A DNA stretch of 64,000 nucleotides from Otatea glauca (lineage: Eukaryota; Streptophyta; Magnoliopsida; Poales; Poaceae), in NCBI GenBank assembly GCA_036346275.1, contig JAYEVK010000084.1, forward strand, positions 248,001 through 312,000, given 5' to 3'. This document shows, piece after piece, positions 23,701 to 33,402 of the stretch. How positions within the stretch are numbered: position 1 is the first letter of the stretch; each line of letters starts with the position of its first letter. The position numbers and the translations under genes were made by a program. The notes beneath the pieces are model-generated. The model saw only the letters and a program-made list of their open reading frames with translations, did no database searches and had not been told where the DNA came from.

Positions 23701-24018
23701 AGGTTGACAAATATGGCTTCACTACTGTTGACCTTGAATATTTTGGATACCAAGATGAAACATTCGTATTCGCTAACCAAGTTGTTAAAGTATTCTATGT
23801 AACCGACCTGTCGAACAAGAAGCGCCACGTAGTTCTTTATTGAAAAAGGAGGACTGTCGGAGTTAAGAATGTAGTAGATGAGGAAGAATACAATCAATTT
23901 GACGAGTTGCCTCCTATTAGAAATGGCATAACGATCGGGGAAGAACAACCTAAGGAAGCAGCTAGCTACACACGCATCGATCATCATGAAGGGCTAATTT
24001 TTATACAAAAGAATAAGT
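20790..24018 (+). pseudogene. TNP2-like CACTA transposase, decayed full-length copy
   Basis: Domains in order: an N-terminal transposase-associated zinc-binding region (20790-21030; YPCIDCENLR, then HLILRGFKRG and, after a frameshift, YTCWTGHGEE); the catalytic transposase_21 region (about 21200-22590; WYLPIIPHLKYLFANPKEAK, FGLSADGINPFG, LIQGPKQPGNNIDVYLIPLV, VHHFIDVMHVEKNICDSLIG); DUF4218 (22800-23190; EMYFPPSFFDIMVHLFVHLM); and DUF4216 (23460-24018; GVRINAFNIA.., DEEEYNQFDELPPI). Many in-frame stops, often TGA or TAG in place of Trp, Arg or Gln codons, and frameshifts disable it. In intact elements the enzyme cuts and joins the CACTA ends. Confidence 0.9.
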
Positions 24019-25300
24019 AAGTGGAGTTAGGATGAGGTTGTCATGTTTATTTGTCATGTATTTATATACAAAAGTAGATCTGTATGTATATCATATATTC
24101 ATAATTCAGTGTTACAATAGCAAGGTTGGCTTGTTTTGTTCCTGAGAGAAGTAATGATGCTGGTTTTGAGTTGATTGTTCGTGGTTCACAAAACTATAGT
24201 ACACAAGACTCCAAATTCAACCAGCTATTTTTTCAAACATCGAGGCTAATGGCATTCATATTTTTATCTTTTTAGTATGTGTGGAATGATGTGTTCACGG
24301 AAGAACAAATGTAACAACATTCAAAATTAGTGTGAATTTTCTAGAAACATAAAGTATAACTTGGTATAATTTAGTGGAAGTAAGACACGGTTCTATACTA
24401 GAACACATTTGAATTATCTCAATTGCAAATTCTGTTGAATTGAACATCAGAGACGGTTCTAGTATAGAACCGTCTCTGATGTACCGACCACATCACAGAA
24501 TAGTCTAGCCTGAGTAGCCTGCGTCTGAGATTAGGGCTTGACTAATGTTGAAGGTCACTAAGATACATAAGAATGATCTAATTTCAAAAGATATTTGTTA
24601 GTAGGCATAATTAAGAAACATACACCACTAGTATTAAACTGAAGTATCCGGTTATTTGAGTATCATTTGGCAAAGTATTAAAATATAAATATGGTTTGTG
24701 GTTATAGATTTGATCTCCATAAAATAGAAAGTAACTAGGAAAATAGTTACTATATGCTGCTGCATTATTTTTGTTAAGGTGGATAAAAACATAGCTTACA
24801 ATTCAATGTATTTTATCATTATTTGAATATGAATTGAGCATGATACATAGAATAGCTGATCTTAATTTGTTCTTTGAATCATTCTCACTGTTTGTTGCCT
24901 TTTGAATACTTAATGATGTAATTAGGGTCTCTGGAAGTTGAATTAGATAATTTCATTTGACTTCAATTTCAATATCCAAATATGAATGTGTGTATGTATG
25001 TGTGTGTAAATAGCTGAGTACAATAAATAGAAATAGGGCTTAAGGTTAGGGAATGCTCCCGGTGCTCGAACACAAGTTTCTTTTATCGTTCTTCTTATTT
25101 TATTCTTTTCATTATTGTCTTAATGTTTGTTTATAGGATAGGCACATATCAAGCATGTAGTCTCAAGGGGTTCTAAGTACCTGGAGACTCAGTTTTTTTT
25201 GTTGTTATTCTTTTTTTATCATTAGATAGATATTTTTGAAATAGAGTAGTGAAAGAGAGAGGAGCGATCTAATCTCTTTCCTTGTTCTAATGTATAAAGA
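24019..25300 (+). other. CACTA interior between the two genes
   Basis: Includes a palindromic motif GGTTCTAGTATAGAACC at 24453-24469, also present near 18853 in copy B. The rest is AT-rich and non-coding. Confidence 0.4.
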
Positions 25301-25374
25301 AACCCTTTTTGAATCAAAATCTATCTAGTGAACAAAATTCCCTTTGCTCCAAGCATTCCACTCCATCAAAGATC

Positions 25375-25535
25375 AGAACCACTCCCTTAGAGGTTCTTAG
25401 AGGTCATGACCACTCCCCAAGAGGTCATGACCACTCAAGACCACTCCCATGGAGGTTAGGACCACTCCAACAGAGGTCACGACCACTTCTATGTAGGTCA
25501 CGACCACTCAAGACCACTCCTATGGTGGTCACGAA
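25375..25535. repeat. Minisatellite of GAGGTCATGACCACTC units
   Basis: About eight imperfect 15-25-bp units built from GAGGTCA(C/T)GACCACT, some followed by CAAGACCACTCC. The core GGTCATGACC is a palindrome. It lies about 140 bp upstream of the TNPA-like start, inside the CACTA element. Confidence 0.75.
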
Positions 25536-25671
25536 TATTTTTATTGAGCATGAATTAAATAATGAACATTATATTTAATAAATCAAAAGACTTTACACAT
25601 GATTGCATCAATCAATTAACTTGATCATCTGGCCTGATCTTTGAATATTTAACACACTCGCTAAAAAGAAG

Positions 25672-26771
25672 ATGACATCCTCTCATTCCTCGTCGCCGAA
25701 AGGATGTGATGAGCCGACAAAAGAAAAACTGACTCGCAGTCCAAGTGGAGCAAATAAAAGGCCCACAAACCGATATAACATCACGATGATCAATCCACAT
25801 GATGGAACCCCTATCGAACCAAGGAAGGCAGCAACAACATTCTGAACATTGTATGGGATAGTTGGATGGGAATGGGTCCCCATCACCTGTTTAGCTTGGA
25901 AGTCGTTGATCGACGAGGAGCGCAATAACCTACTGATAGAAATTTTTGCATTGTTCGAGATACCCAAGACTTCGTGCACCTAGTGTAACGGTATGCACTT
26001 CTAGTGGCGGGAAAGGTGTGGAAGAACTTCAAGAGTATACTTGTCACAGACAACACAAGGACATGACTTCTTTCTCTAAGTATGGGTTCATTGATGATGA
26101 CGTATGGAAAACATTTGTTGAGATGAAGATAATGGAAGAATTCATGCGTCAAAGTAAAGCGCACAAGGCCCTCCAGGTAAAGAACAACCATCACTATAGG
26201 CACGACACCACTGGGTACGCGAGTAAGAGCGTGCAATGGAGGAGGGAGGACAAGGAGGCCTCCCCGCCATTTGCGTCGATCATTGACGAACGCGCCCGAA
26301 ACTGGCTAAGAGTGATGTCACGTGCCACATCTTCTGGCACCTTGTCCTTTACAAACCCCGTGGGTGAGGAAGTGTGCAAATGCTTTGTAAGATATCGAAC
26401 TACCAACTTTGTAATTAGTCCATAACTTCATAAGTGTCAGGATCTTGCAGGTAGTGTTAAGCACACAATCTTGTGATAGCTCTTTTTTGTTAGACAAGGA
26501 GAAAGATGTAGTCTTCACGGTCTTGGGAAGCAAGGAACACCCTGATTGCACGCGAGACAAAGGGGTTTTTATTCCGTGGAAAACCGGATTCCCAAACAAC
26601 TCCGACAAATATCAAAGGAGGAAGAGAGCCAAAGTCGAGCACGCGGAACAACTTGTAGAGAAGATTAAGGAAAGGCTGAGAGATAAATTCAGTAATAAGA
26701 TAAGAATCCTCGAGAAAAGGATCAATAATTATAAAAGATGGCCCACGGAAGCCCCGAACGTATGTACGTAG
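25672..26771 (+). pseudogene. TNPA-like (Ptta/En/Spm family) CACTA protein, decayed
   Basis: From ATG 25672 the frame reads MTSSHSSSPKGCDEPTKEK and DGTPIEPRKAATTF to a stop. Similarity then continues as WVPITCLAWKSLIDEERNNL, FIDDDVWKTFVEMKIMEEFM, YASKSVQWRREDKEA, IDERARNWLRVMSRAT and LGSKEHPDCTRDKGVFIPWK, typical of plant Ptta/En/Spm proteins (Pfam PF03004 from memory). The terminal part, 26620-26720, is rich in Lys, Glu and Arg and predicts a coiled coil. Such proteins bind the subterminal repeats and assist TNP2. Frameshifts and stops make this copy non-functional. Confidence 0.85.
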
Positions 26772-27554
26772 TTTAGCCCCACTACCCATAAGAGCAGCTA
26801 TACATCCGCTGCTCACACAGATGAAGACGATGGCAAATTTTCTGTCTGTGGTATCAAGGTACTAATATATGTCTCTTGAATGCGCCATAGAATAGCTATT
26901 GGACACCTTAGCTAATTATGTAGTGTTATGTAGGAGGCCACGCAGTGCAATCTCCAAGTGAGGCTTACCATGGCTCCATTCCCCTTCAGGCTACTTGGGG
27001 AATCACGTATCCATCCGATCAAGGGGCGCTGGCGCACAGTACCTAGGTAGCATCAGGTTTCACGAAGGTCAGTGTGGATGGTGTACATGACATTTTCAAG
27101 GCCGTTGCACTGCAGATGCTCCCAAACGACGAGATTGTGACACTAGGGATGCCATTGGTACATACATCCAATGGCCCAGCAATGACATCTTCCTAGACGC
27201 CCATCCTCCAGCATAGGAAGTATCCGCACTCCTGGAGTCACCTGCACTACCAGAGTCGCCTGTTGCACCTCAGCAGGCCATCAAATTAGCTATTGTGCCC
27301 ATGCAACAAAGGCCATCACGTGGGATTGTGCCCACTCATCTCCCATGAAGACTCCCTTTAGTAGCAAGCAAGACAAGGGCAAATCGACGCAGATCACGAA
27401 GGACCTTGACTATCCGATTATCCCGTTAGCCCAGTTATACAAGTTAGGAGAGCCATTAGTAATGGGAGAGCGTCTAAAAAATCTTACAATAGCTTGCCTA
27501 AGATTGCATGATTAGTACATGGAACAAGCCAACAGGCTAGTGTCGCAACGCATA

Positions 27555-27690
27555 TCAAGTATCTCGATTAGCTTCAAGCACAAGTATTTGTTCAACCAGT
27601 CATCGGGGGGCTTCTTCACAATCGACTTCCAAGACTTGTTCGAACTCTTCAACCTCGACGCCCTTGACACCGCGCTCATAAGATACTAGA
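27555..27690 (+). pseudogene. Possible N-terminal remnant of the CACTA Ulp1-like ORF
   Basis: One frame reads ISFKHKYLFNQSSGGFFTID followed by FQDLFELFNLDALDTALIRY and a stop. This resembles the segment before the catalytic part of Ulp1-type ORFs carried by grass CACTA elements. No His-Asp-Cys catalytic core follows, because the sequence passes into an AT dinucleotide tract and the subterminal repeats. Confidence 0.45.
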
Positions 27691-27736
27691 CATTGTAAGT
27701 GTGTACAATCATAGTCTACATTCGTGTAATACCGAT

Positions 27737-27770
27737 ATATATATATGTATATATATACATATATATATCT
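27737..27770. repeat. AT-rich palindromic microsatellite
   Basis: (TA)n interrupted by TGTA and TACA in mirrored positions. It can fold into a hairpin and is likely variable in length. Confidence 0.8.
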
Positions 27771-27884
27771 CTACTACTTCTAATTAGGAGTTGGTGGAAG
27801 TGGTCCGTTCTCCTCTAGATTATCTAGCATTTTCTAAGGCTAGCCAGTAACAGAAAAAGTATATCAATGTAAAATAACATCACA

Positions 27885-28170
27885 TACGGTTCTTTAAAAA
27901 ACCCGTTTGTAATACATATCATATTACAGACGGTTCTAAGTGTGAACCGTCTGTGATAAGTGGTTATCATAGATGGTTCACATTCATAACCATTTGTGAT
28001 ATTTACTTATCATAGACAGCTCACAATCAGAATTTTCTGTGATATGTTTTTCACAGACGGTTCATGAACTGTTTGTGATGAGTCATCATTATCACTGACA
28101 CATGATTACAGACAGTTCACAAAACCGTCTATGATGAGTTTTTTAAACCATTTGTGATATGGTTTTCAGT
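27885..28170. repeat. CACTA right subterminal repeat array (ACGGTTC / GAACCGT)
   Basis: At least ten copies of (A/T)CACAGACGGTT(C/T) in both orientations, degenerating outwards and ending about 10 bp before the right terminus. The motif differs from the GGCGG motif of the CACTA element at 1-1957, so the two belong to different families. Confidence 0.8.
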
Positions 28171-28180
28171 ACTAGTGGTG

Positions 28181-31100
28181 AAAGATATTTGTACACTCAG
28201 TATTCATGACAGTCCATCCCTGTCATATCCCCACTTTCCCCCATAGCAAGGAATACACCATTGTATTGGCAAGCATTAATGCTAACACCTCGGTAGGGGC
28301 ACCCCTTTGAGCAATTTGCCTCAGAAAACACGTACTAATCCAGACTTCCAACATGTAAAGTTAGACCTAAGTAAATTAATTGGTCATGACCATCTCATAC
28401 TAGCACTTGTGGTTACATTAAATATCTTGGGTTTAACGAATATTATATTCAATCCTTAATCCGACCAGGGCTAGAACACTCCCCTTATACTACGTGCAAG
28501 TCCCATATACTTCCGGCTATTGCCATATCTCGCCCGCGTCATACCCTATTTTTTTTATTTTGATACCAAAATATTAGCAACTACTACTCTCATCATGTCT
28601 CAAAATTTCAATTTTTAATTTAATCGAATAGTATACATGACCATTTGTTATCCCATTTCTAAAGAATGACTAAGCAATTGCACATATAATTGAATATACC
28701 CATTTGACATTTTTATAATGTCTAAACCTACCTTAGGGTTATCATGGTTGACATGATAACATTTATTAAGGAAATTTCATGAATTACCGAGATATCTACC
28801 GGTACCCACAATATAGCGAATTATGAAAAATACACGCATGCATAAATAGATTTGACAAAGACAATATAAACTAATTGAAATATTGGGATCAATATGATCA
28901 AAGGAGGTACTTGCCTTGCTCACTGGTTTTGGGGCAGTGTCAAGGTTGTCGGCGAAGGCACGCAAGGCGTCAGTGTCTACATGCAACACGTCGATGAGCA
29001 ATAACAAGAAGCAAAATAACTCAATCCAAGTCAAAATCCAAACATTATTGTAAAAACAAAAAACTCATATTTTTAGAATAGATTAGAAGTTGCTTTTGTC
29101 AAATTTAGAGTTTGTTTACTTATGTAAGCAATTTTAAACTTTTAAAGGTGTTAATATTTATTTTAAATAGGAATTTATTTCATATTGGACCCAAATTTAA
29201 GTTTGTTACAGAATGGAGGGCTCATGAGAGTACAAGATTTTAAAAACTGATTCCACTAAACTTGGAGTTTATTTGATATAATTACAATTATTTCATTTTT
29301 TGAATATGTTGAAAATTAACCTAAATAGAAGTTTAATTTAAACTTTGACCAAACTTAGATATTTTTGCAGGAGTGGAAATTTGATGATGTTAGATGAATT
29401 CAGGAGTTGGTTTCACTAAATTTGGATTTTATTTGTAAACGTTATAAATATTTTAAATTTGAATGTGATAGGAATCATTCTAATTATAATTCAAATTTAA
29501 AGAGAGGTCAAATTTTAAATATTCTCACCGAATCAAAAAGTTCATGATTTTAGAAAAATTTAGAAACTGGTTTGACTAAATTTAAAGTTCATTTGCAAAA
29601 TTTATAAGCATTTGAATCTTGTTTGTTCTAAAAATCGCAGAAAATAGCAAAATACTCTTTCCAACAGTAAAAGCATATTTCTCATTTTCTCAGATTTTCA
29701 ATTTATTTCCAGTCACTGACATGTGGGGCCCATATGTCAGTGACTCACTTAATAATAATGATTCGGATTTAAGTTTTAACCTTATTTAAAACCTATCAGG
29801 CCTACATGTCATAGACTCATTAATTAAAATCGGGTTTAATTAGAAAATCTAACAGGTAGGACCAACTGTCAGAGACTCAAGTATGGGAGTGAGAGGGCAC
29901 TGACAAGTGGGTCCCACTTGTCATAGAGATGTGGCTCAGCTGCCATGGCTGAGCCCACTCTTCAGCTCACCAGCAACGAACTGCGCTTGATTATGCCTGG
30001 TGTATGGTATAGCTGGTTAGAGGGGCTCAAGGCGAAGCTATAGGTGGTGGTGGTAGCCGAGGAGGTTGCCAGAGACGGTGGTACGATGGCAGTGAGTGGT
30101 GGAGCTCCCCGGGTCAAATGTGAAGTGCACAACTGGGAGAAATCGGGGGCAAGTGAGTGGTAGTGTTAGCCTCCTAGGGTCTTGGTGGTGCTTTGGACCT
30201 AGGCTCGAGGACCAATGATCATCGAAGCAACATTGGCAACCAAAGAGATGGTGCGTAGAAACAGGGGAAACACGAGAGTGGAGATAGAGACCAAGTCAGG
30301 GAATATTGAGGTACAAGAAAGGTTTAGGAGCTCACAACGACTTCCTAGGTGTGATCAAAGGCATTGGAGAGAGGTTAGGGTGGTTGGTCAGCGGTGAATG
30401 GTGATGGTGGTAAGAGGCTTCATATTGACAGCCAAGCTTGGAGAGAACTAGTGAAGAAAAAAGGTACCGTCAGCTCTGCTATGCCATGGAGAAGCTAAAA
30501 ATGACCATGATAAAAGCTAGGACTCATTGGAGAGAGAGAGAGAGAGAGCTTGGTGACTACACGGCCAGAACTAAAGAAGAATTTTGATTCCCAGTGCTAC
30601 ATTGCAAAAGGTGCAAAATTGAATGAGGGTTCTTAAAGAGGGAAGGAAATGGCACAAGGTGACGTAGTCGTCGTGGCTAGGGATCATCGGGGCAAGAGTT
30701 TGGCTTTAGCGGGGTGTGCACTGGTGCTAGGGAGCAAAAGGTGCAAAATTGAATGAGGGTTCTTAAAGAGGGAAGGAAATGGCACAAGGTGACGTAGTCG
30801 TCGTGGCTAGGGATCATCGGGGCAAGAGTTTGGCTTTAGCGGGGTGTGCACTGGTGCTAGGGACGAAGACCGTGTTCCAGGTCCTTCAGGGAGGCTGCGA
30901 GGAGTGGATGGGCAAAATGGAAACGCCGTTGTATGAAGATGCTAAGGGGTAATGATGAGGACATCTTTTCTACTGATACAACCATACCTACTGCTCCTCA
31001 ACAAGAGTACAAGGACCAATTACCAAAGCACGTGCTCTCAACTTAATTATCAGGTAACTTCGTTTCTCGGAGTGCACCTATATTCTATGAACTCTACGAT

Positions 31101-31306
31101 ACTACTTGATGCACGTGATGTTATTATAATTAGGAATCAAGGTCCTTGCATTGCAATAAGGCATGAGAGTAGCAATGGAGATAATGGCTACTACACTCAA
31201 TTGAAACCACCATGATACCGCAATGAAAGATGACCGAACTCCCATGACTCTTTGCTTCGACCACTACCTCCGAACACCTATATTTATTTTTAATTAAAAG
31301 CTATGG
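28181..31306 (-). other. Tekay-type LTR segment right of the CACTA insertion, non-coding
   Basis: LTR body. An apparent ORF at 28777-29034 is LTR sequence. 29040-29660 is very AT-rich, with runs like GGTTTCACTAAATTTGGA. A (AG)9 microsatellite lies at 30531-30548. No host gene is supported. Confidence 0.5.
30604..30863. repeat. Perfect tandem duplication, 2 x 130 bp
   Basis: 30604-30733 and 30734-30863 read as identical by eye; the unit starts GCAAAAGGTGCAAAATTGAA and ends TGGTGCTAGGGA. It lies within the LTR and must be recent compared with its surroundings. Confidence 0.9.
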
Positions 31307-31812
31307 TGTTGCACCACCTTATTTGGGCCTAGGCCCATGTATATAGTCAGAGTCTAAGGGGGGAATGAGTCTATTTCGATTGCAGCAAGAGTCCTTTTTC
31401 GGTTTTTCATATTCTGGGCGCACCCCCTTGTTTCCTTTTCCTTTATAAGCTAGCCATAGCCCTAGGGAGAGGTGGGTTTTTTAGTTATAGTTTTCCTTCG
31501 TGAAACTATTCGGTAGTCTCTTGTTTAGCTAGATAAACAACAATATCATACTTCGGAACCCTGCATTAATATTAGTACTTCAATCATATTTGCAATTTCA
31601 GATTGCTCTTTACTTTGTTCTTGCTTGTTCTTCGATTGCTTTTAAGAATTGATCTTTGTGATTAGGTCGAACGTGCTTTTAGGTCGATAACAATCCAGAT
31701 TGGTTCGACGGTTACTTGGCGTATCAGTCGTGTATAATTAGTAGCCGGATCGTGAGGATCGTCTCCACAAATCGAAGTTATCCTTCTCATCGAAAGATCA
31801 AGACCCCAACAA
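31307..31812 (+). mobile_element. Possible solo LTR (TGTTG...CAACA) nested in the Tekay-type LTR
   Basis: It begins TGTTGCACCACC and ends GACCCCAACA, giving 5-bp inverted ends with TG/CA. The sequence looks like an LTR 3' half: TATAAG at 31443, then a U/R-like run with GTTCTTCGATTGC and GGTCGTCTCCACA-like blocks. No target duplication was found (TATGG against ATGCG). It could instead be part of the surrounding LTR. Confidence 0.4.
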
Positions 31813-32678
31813 TGCGCATCAAGAAAGACAAAAAGCCTTAAATAGGCTTCGAGCCATGGGTGTGGTGGTCATCTTCCTCTCGGTCGCAAGCTCGGTGGTC
31901 GGATTATGCGCCCACGCATGCAACGCACAGGCGGCGGAGCACAGTCCTAGGGCAGGGAGCTCGAGGCAAAATGATGGGTTGGGTCAGGCAGTAGCAGCAC
32001 GGGTGAGCTCCCACGTGCTCAGCCATGGCAGGAGGTCGTGTAGGAAGAAGATTGGCGGGTGGACCAGGCCTTTCAGCGTCTCAGTGAGGTTTTACGCTTT
32101 TGGCTAGGGGAGGTGACCGGGGAAAAGCGGCTCTGGGTCCAACGACTACTGACAAGCGGGGCAGGAGTGTCAATGGGCCAACGCGCCCACTTGGCAACGA
32201 ATCAGAGGGGAGAGAGAAAAAGTTTTAAATTTTAATTTTGGCAGCTAAGGCTTTTTGAATTAATGATCCATCAAATCGAGCTAAAATCTTATGAAATTTT
32301 TTGAGGGATTTTGAGGTAATTTTGAAGCTCCCATAAAAAATTTCAGAGCCTGATCAAGTATGTAGATTTTCATAAGAGAAAATAATGCTTCTGTTCTTTT
32401 TAAAAGTTGCTGTTTTTTTATTTTTCTGAGGTATCAAATGAATTCAAAAATTCGTGAAACATTTTGGAGGTGATCTGGAGGTTATTTAGGATTTATACAA
32501 ATATTTTCAGATTCTTTATAATTCAAAACTGATGTTTGAAATTCAAAAACCTCACTAGGTTTATTAAAAGCATTTTCCTTAATTGCAAAAATTCCAAATA
32601 AATGTTAAAAATTCAAATTGTAACTAAATTCAATTCATATGCTTCCATTCCGTTTTTTATAATCTTTGGAATGTTACA
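31813..32678 (-). other. Terminal part of the Tekay-type LTR, non-coding
   Basis: GC-rich 31850-32200 followed by AT-rich DNA to the LTR boundary. The plus-strand frame 31856-32107 has no recognisable content and is probably chance. Confidence 0.4.
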
Positions 32679-32894
32679 AAATATTAGTTAATAAAAAAAT
32701 TAAGACACGAACAGCAAACGAAGAATGTTATTGAACAGATAACAGGCTGGTACGATATACAAAATCCAATAATAACAAACAAATCAAATAATCTTTAGTG
32801 AAGAAATGGAAAAAAAAAAGTAAGGAGATGAAATAGCGCTACAGAATCCCACAGGACATAGTTGTACGGACCGATCGACGAGACAAGCTAGCTC

Positions 32895-33311
32895 TCACGG
32901 CGGAGGCTCGGGCTCGTCCTTGGGGCCACCAAGGCCGGACTTGGACGGGAAGGTGGCCGACCTCGCCGTGGCGCCGGTGCTGTGGCCGCGGGACATGCGG
33001 GAGGAGGACGACCTCCTGGACCTCGGCGAGCCGAAGCTGATCTGGCGCGCGTAGGCGACGACGGCCCTGGCCCACCTCCTGATCTGGCTCTTGAGTTTGC
33101 CGGCGTCCACGTCCTTGAGCGGGCCCGGCCCGATGCTGAGCTCCAGCCCGGAGAAGCACCGGTCGTACCGCGCAGCCGCCTTCTTCCTGCCGCCGCCGCC
33201 GCTGACACCCTTGGTTTCCTTGTGCACCACGGCGCCACCGCCGTTCTCTTGTCCCTCAACTTCTTCCTCCTCGTCGTGCCCCGATGGCGTCGCCTTCTTG
33301 CCCACCGACAT
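32895..33311 (-). CDS. Intact small plant protein of unknown function, 138 aa, intronless
   Basis: Starts at ATG 33309-33311 (MSVGKKATPSGHDEEEEVEG). A longer open frame upstream would need a TTG start and is not used. Residues 1-50 are acidic and Gly-rich. The core, RYDRCFSGLELSIGPGPLKD followed by VDAGKLKSQIRRWARAVVAY and ARQISFGSPRS, predicts helices. The tail is Ser/Arg-rich, then SRGHSTGATARSATFPSKSG and an acidic Pro end. There are no membrane segments or signal peptide. I think the core belongs to a plant-specific uncharacterised family, but cannot name it. Codon use is GC-rich, as for many intronless grass genes. A TATA box lies about 80 bp upstream, and the nearest TE boundary is only 217 bp beyond the stop. 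Confidence 0.8.
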   Translation of the reverse strand: MSVGKKATPSGHDEEEEVEGQENGGGAVVHKETKGVSGGGGRKKAAARYDRCFSGLELSIGPGPLKDVDAGKLKSQIRRWARAVVAYARQISFGSPRSRRSSSSRMSRGHSTGATARSATFPSKSGLGGPKDEPEPPP

Positions 33312-33388
33312 CGCGTGTACTTCTGTCGCTGAATCAACCGAGAGCAGCAGTAAAGACTTTTTCAAGAGATTCTCTGGGCCCTATGGGG

Positions 33389-33401
33389 AGTATATATATC
33401 A
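33389..33401 (-). promoter_or_regulatory. TATA box of the 138-aa gene
   Basis: On the - strand GATATATATACTCC lies about 80 bp upstream of the ATG, which would place the transcription start near 33360-33368 and give a 5' UTR of about 50-60 nt. Confidence 0.65.
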
Positions 33402-33402
33402 G

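Larger units (their letters stand above)
19932..28177 (+). mobile_element. CACTA element copy A, 8.2 kb, TSD GTG
   Basis: Left end CACTACTATAGAAAGGG and inverted right end CACTAGTACTGAAAACC are flanked by GTG at 19929-19931 and 28178-28180. Subterminal repeats of ACGGTTT..CTGTGATGA type lie at 19970-20150 and 27885-28165. It holds decayed TNP2 and TNPA-like genes on the + strand and a possible Ulp1-like remnant, the usual gene order of grass CACTA elements. It is inserted in the Tekay-type LTR. Confidence 0.88.
19027..32678 (-). mobile_element. Tekay-type Ty3/gypsy LTR (probably solo), split by CACTA and other insertions
   Basis: On the - strand it begins TGTAACATTCC (32678) and ends GGGTCCCGACA (19027), with TG..CA ends. 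The 5 bp on each side, AAAGA (19022-19026) and AAATA (32679-32683), agree at 4 of 5 positions. Blocks typical of grass Tekay LTRs, as I remember them, are present in order: a CTGACAAGTGGGTCCCACTT-like block, a GCAAGGCAAGT block near 28910, TGTTAGCATTAATGCTTGCC near 28285, GGTAAAGATGTACACC near 19780 and an acidic pseudo-ORF tail at 19286. No PBS, PPT or pol was found next to it. The CACTA element at 19932-28177 splits it and accounts for over 8 kb of its span. Confidence 0.7.

Noticed and set aside
28777..29034. Minus-strand ORF with VDTDALRAFADNLDTAP
   Set aside because: It lies in the LTR just before a GCAAGGCAAGT block typical of these LTRs; no homologous protein family and no gene structure.
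30215..30397. 60-aa plus-strand ORF near an (AG)n microsatellite
   Set aside because: Inside the LTR, no similarity, no start context or neighbouring gene structure.
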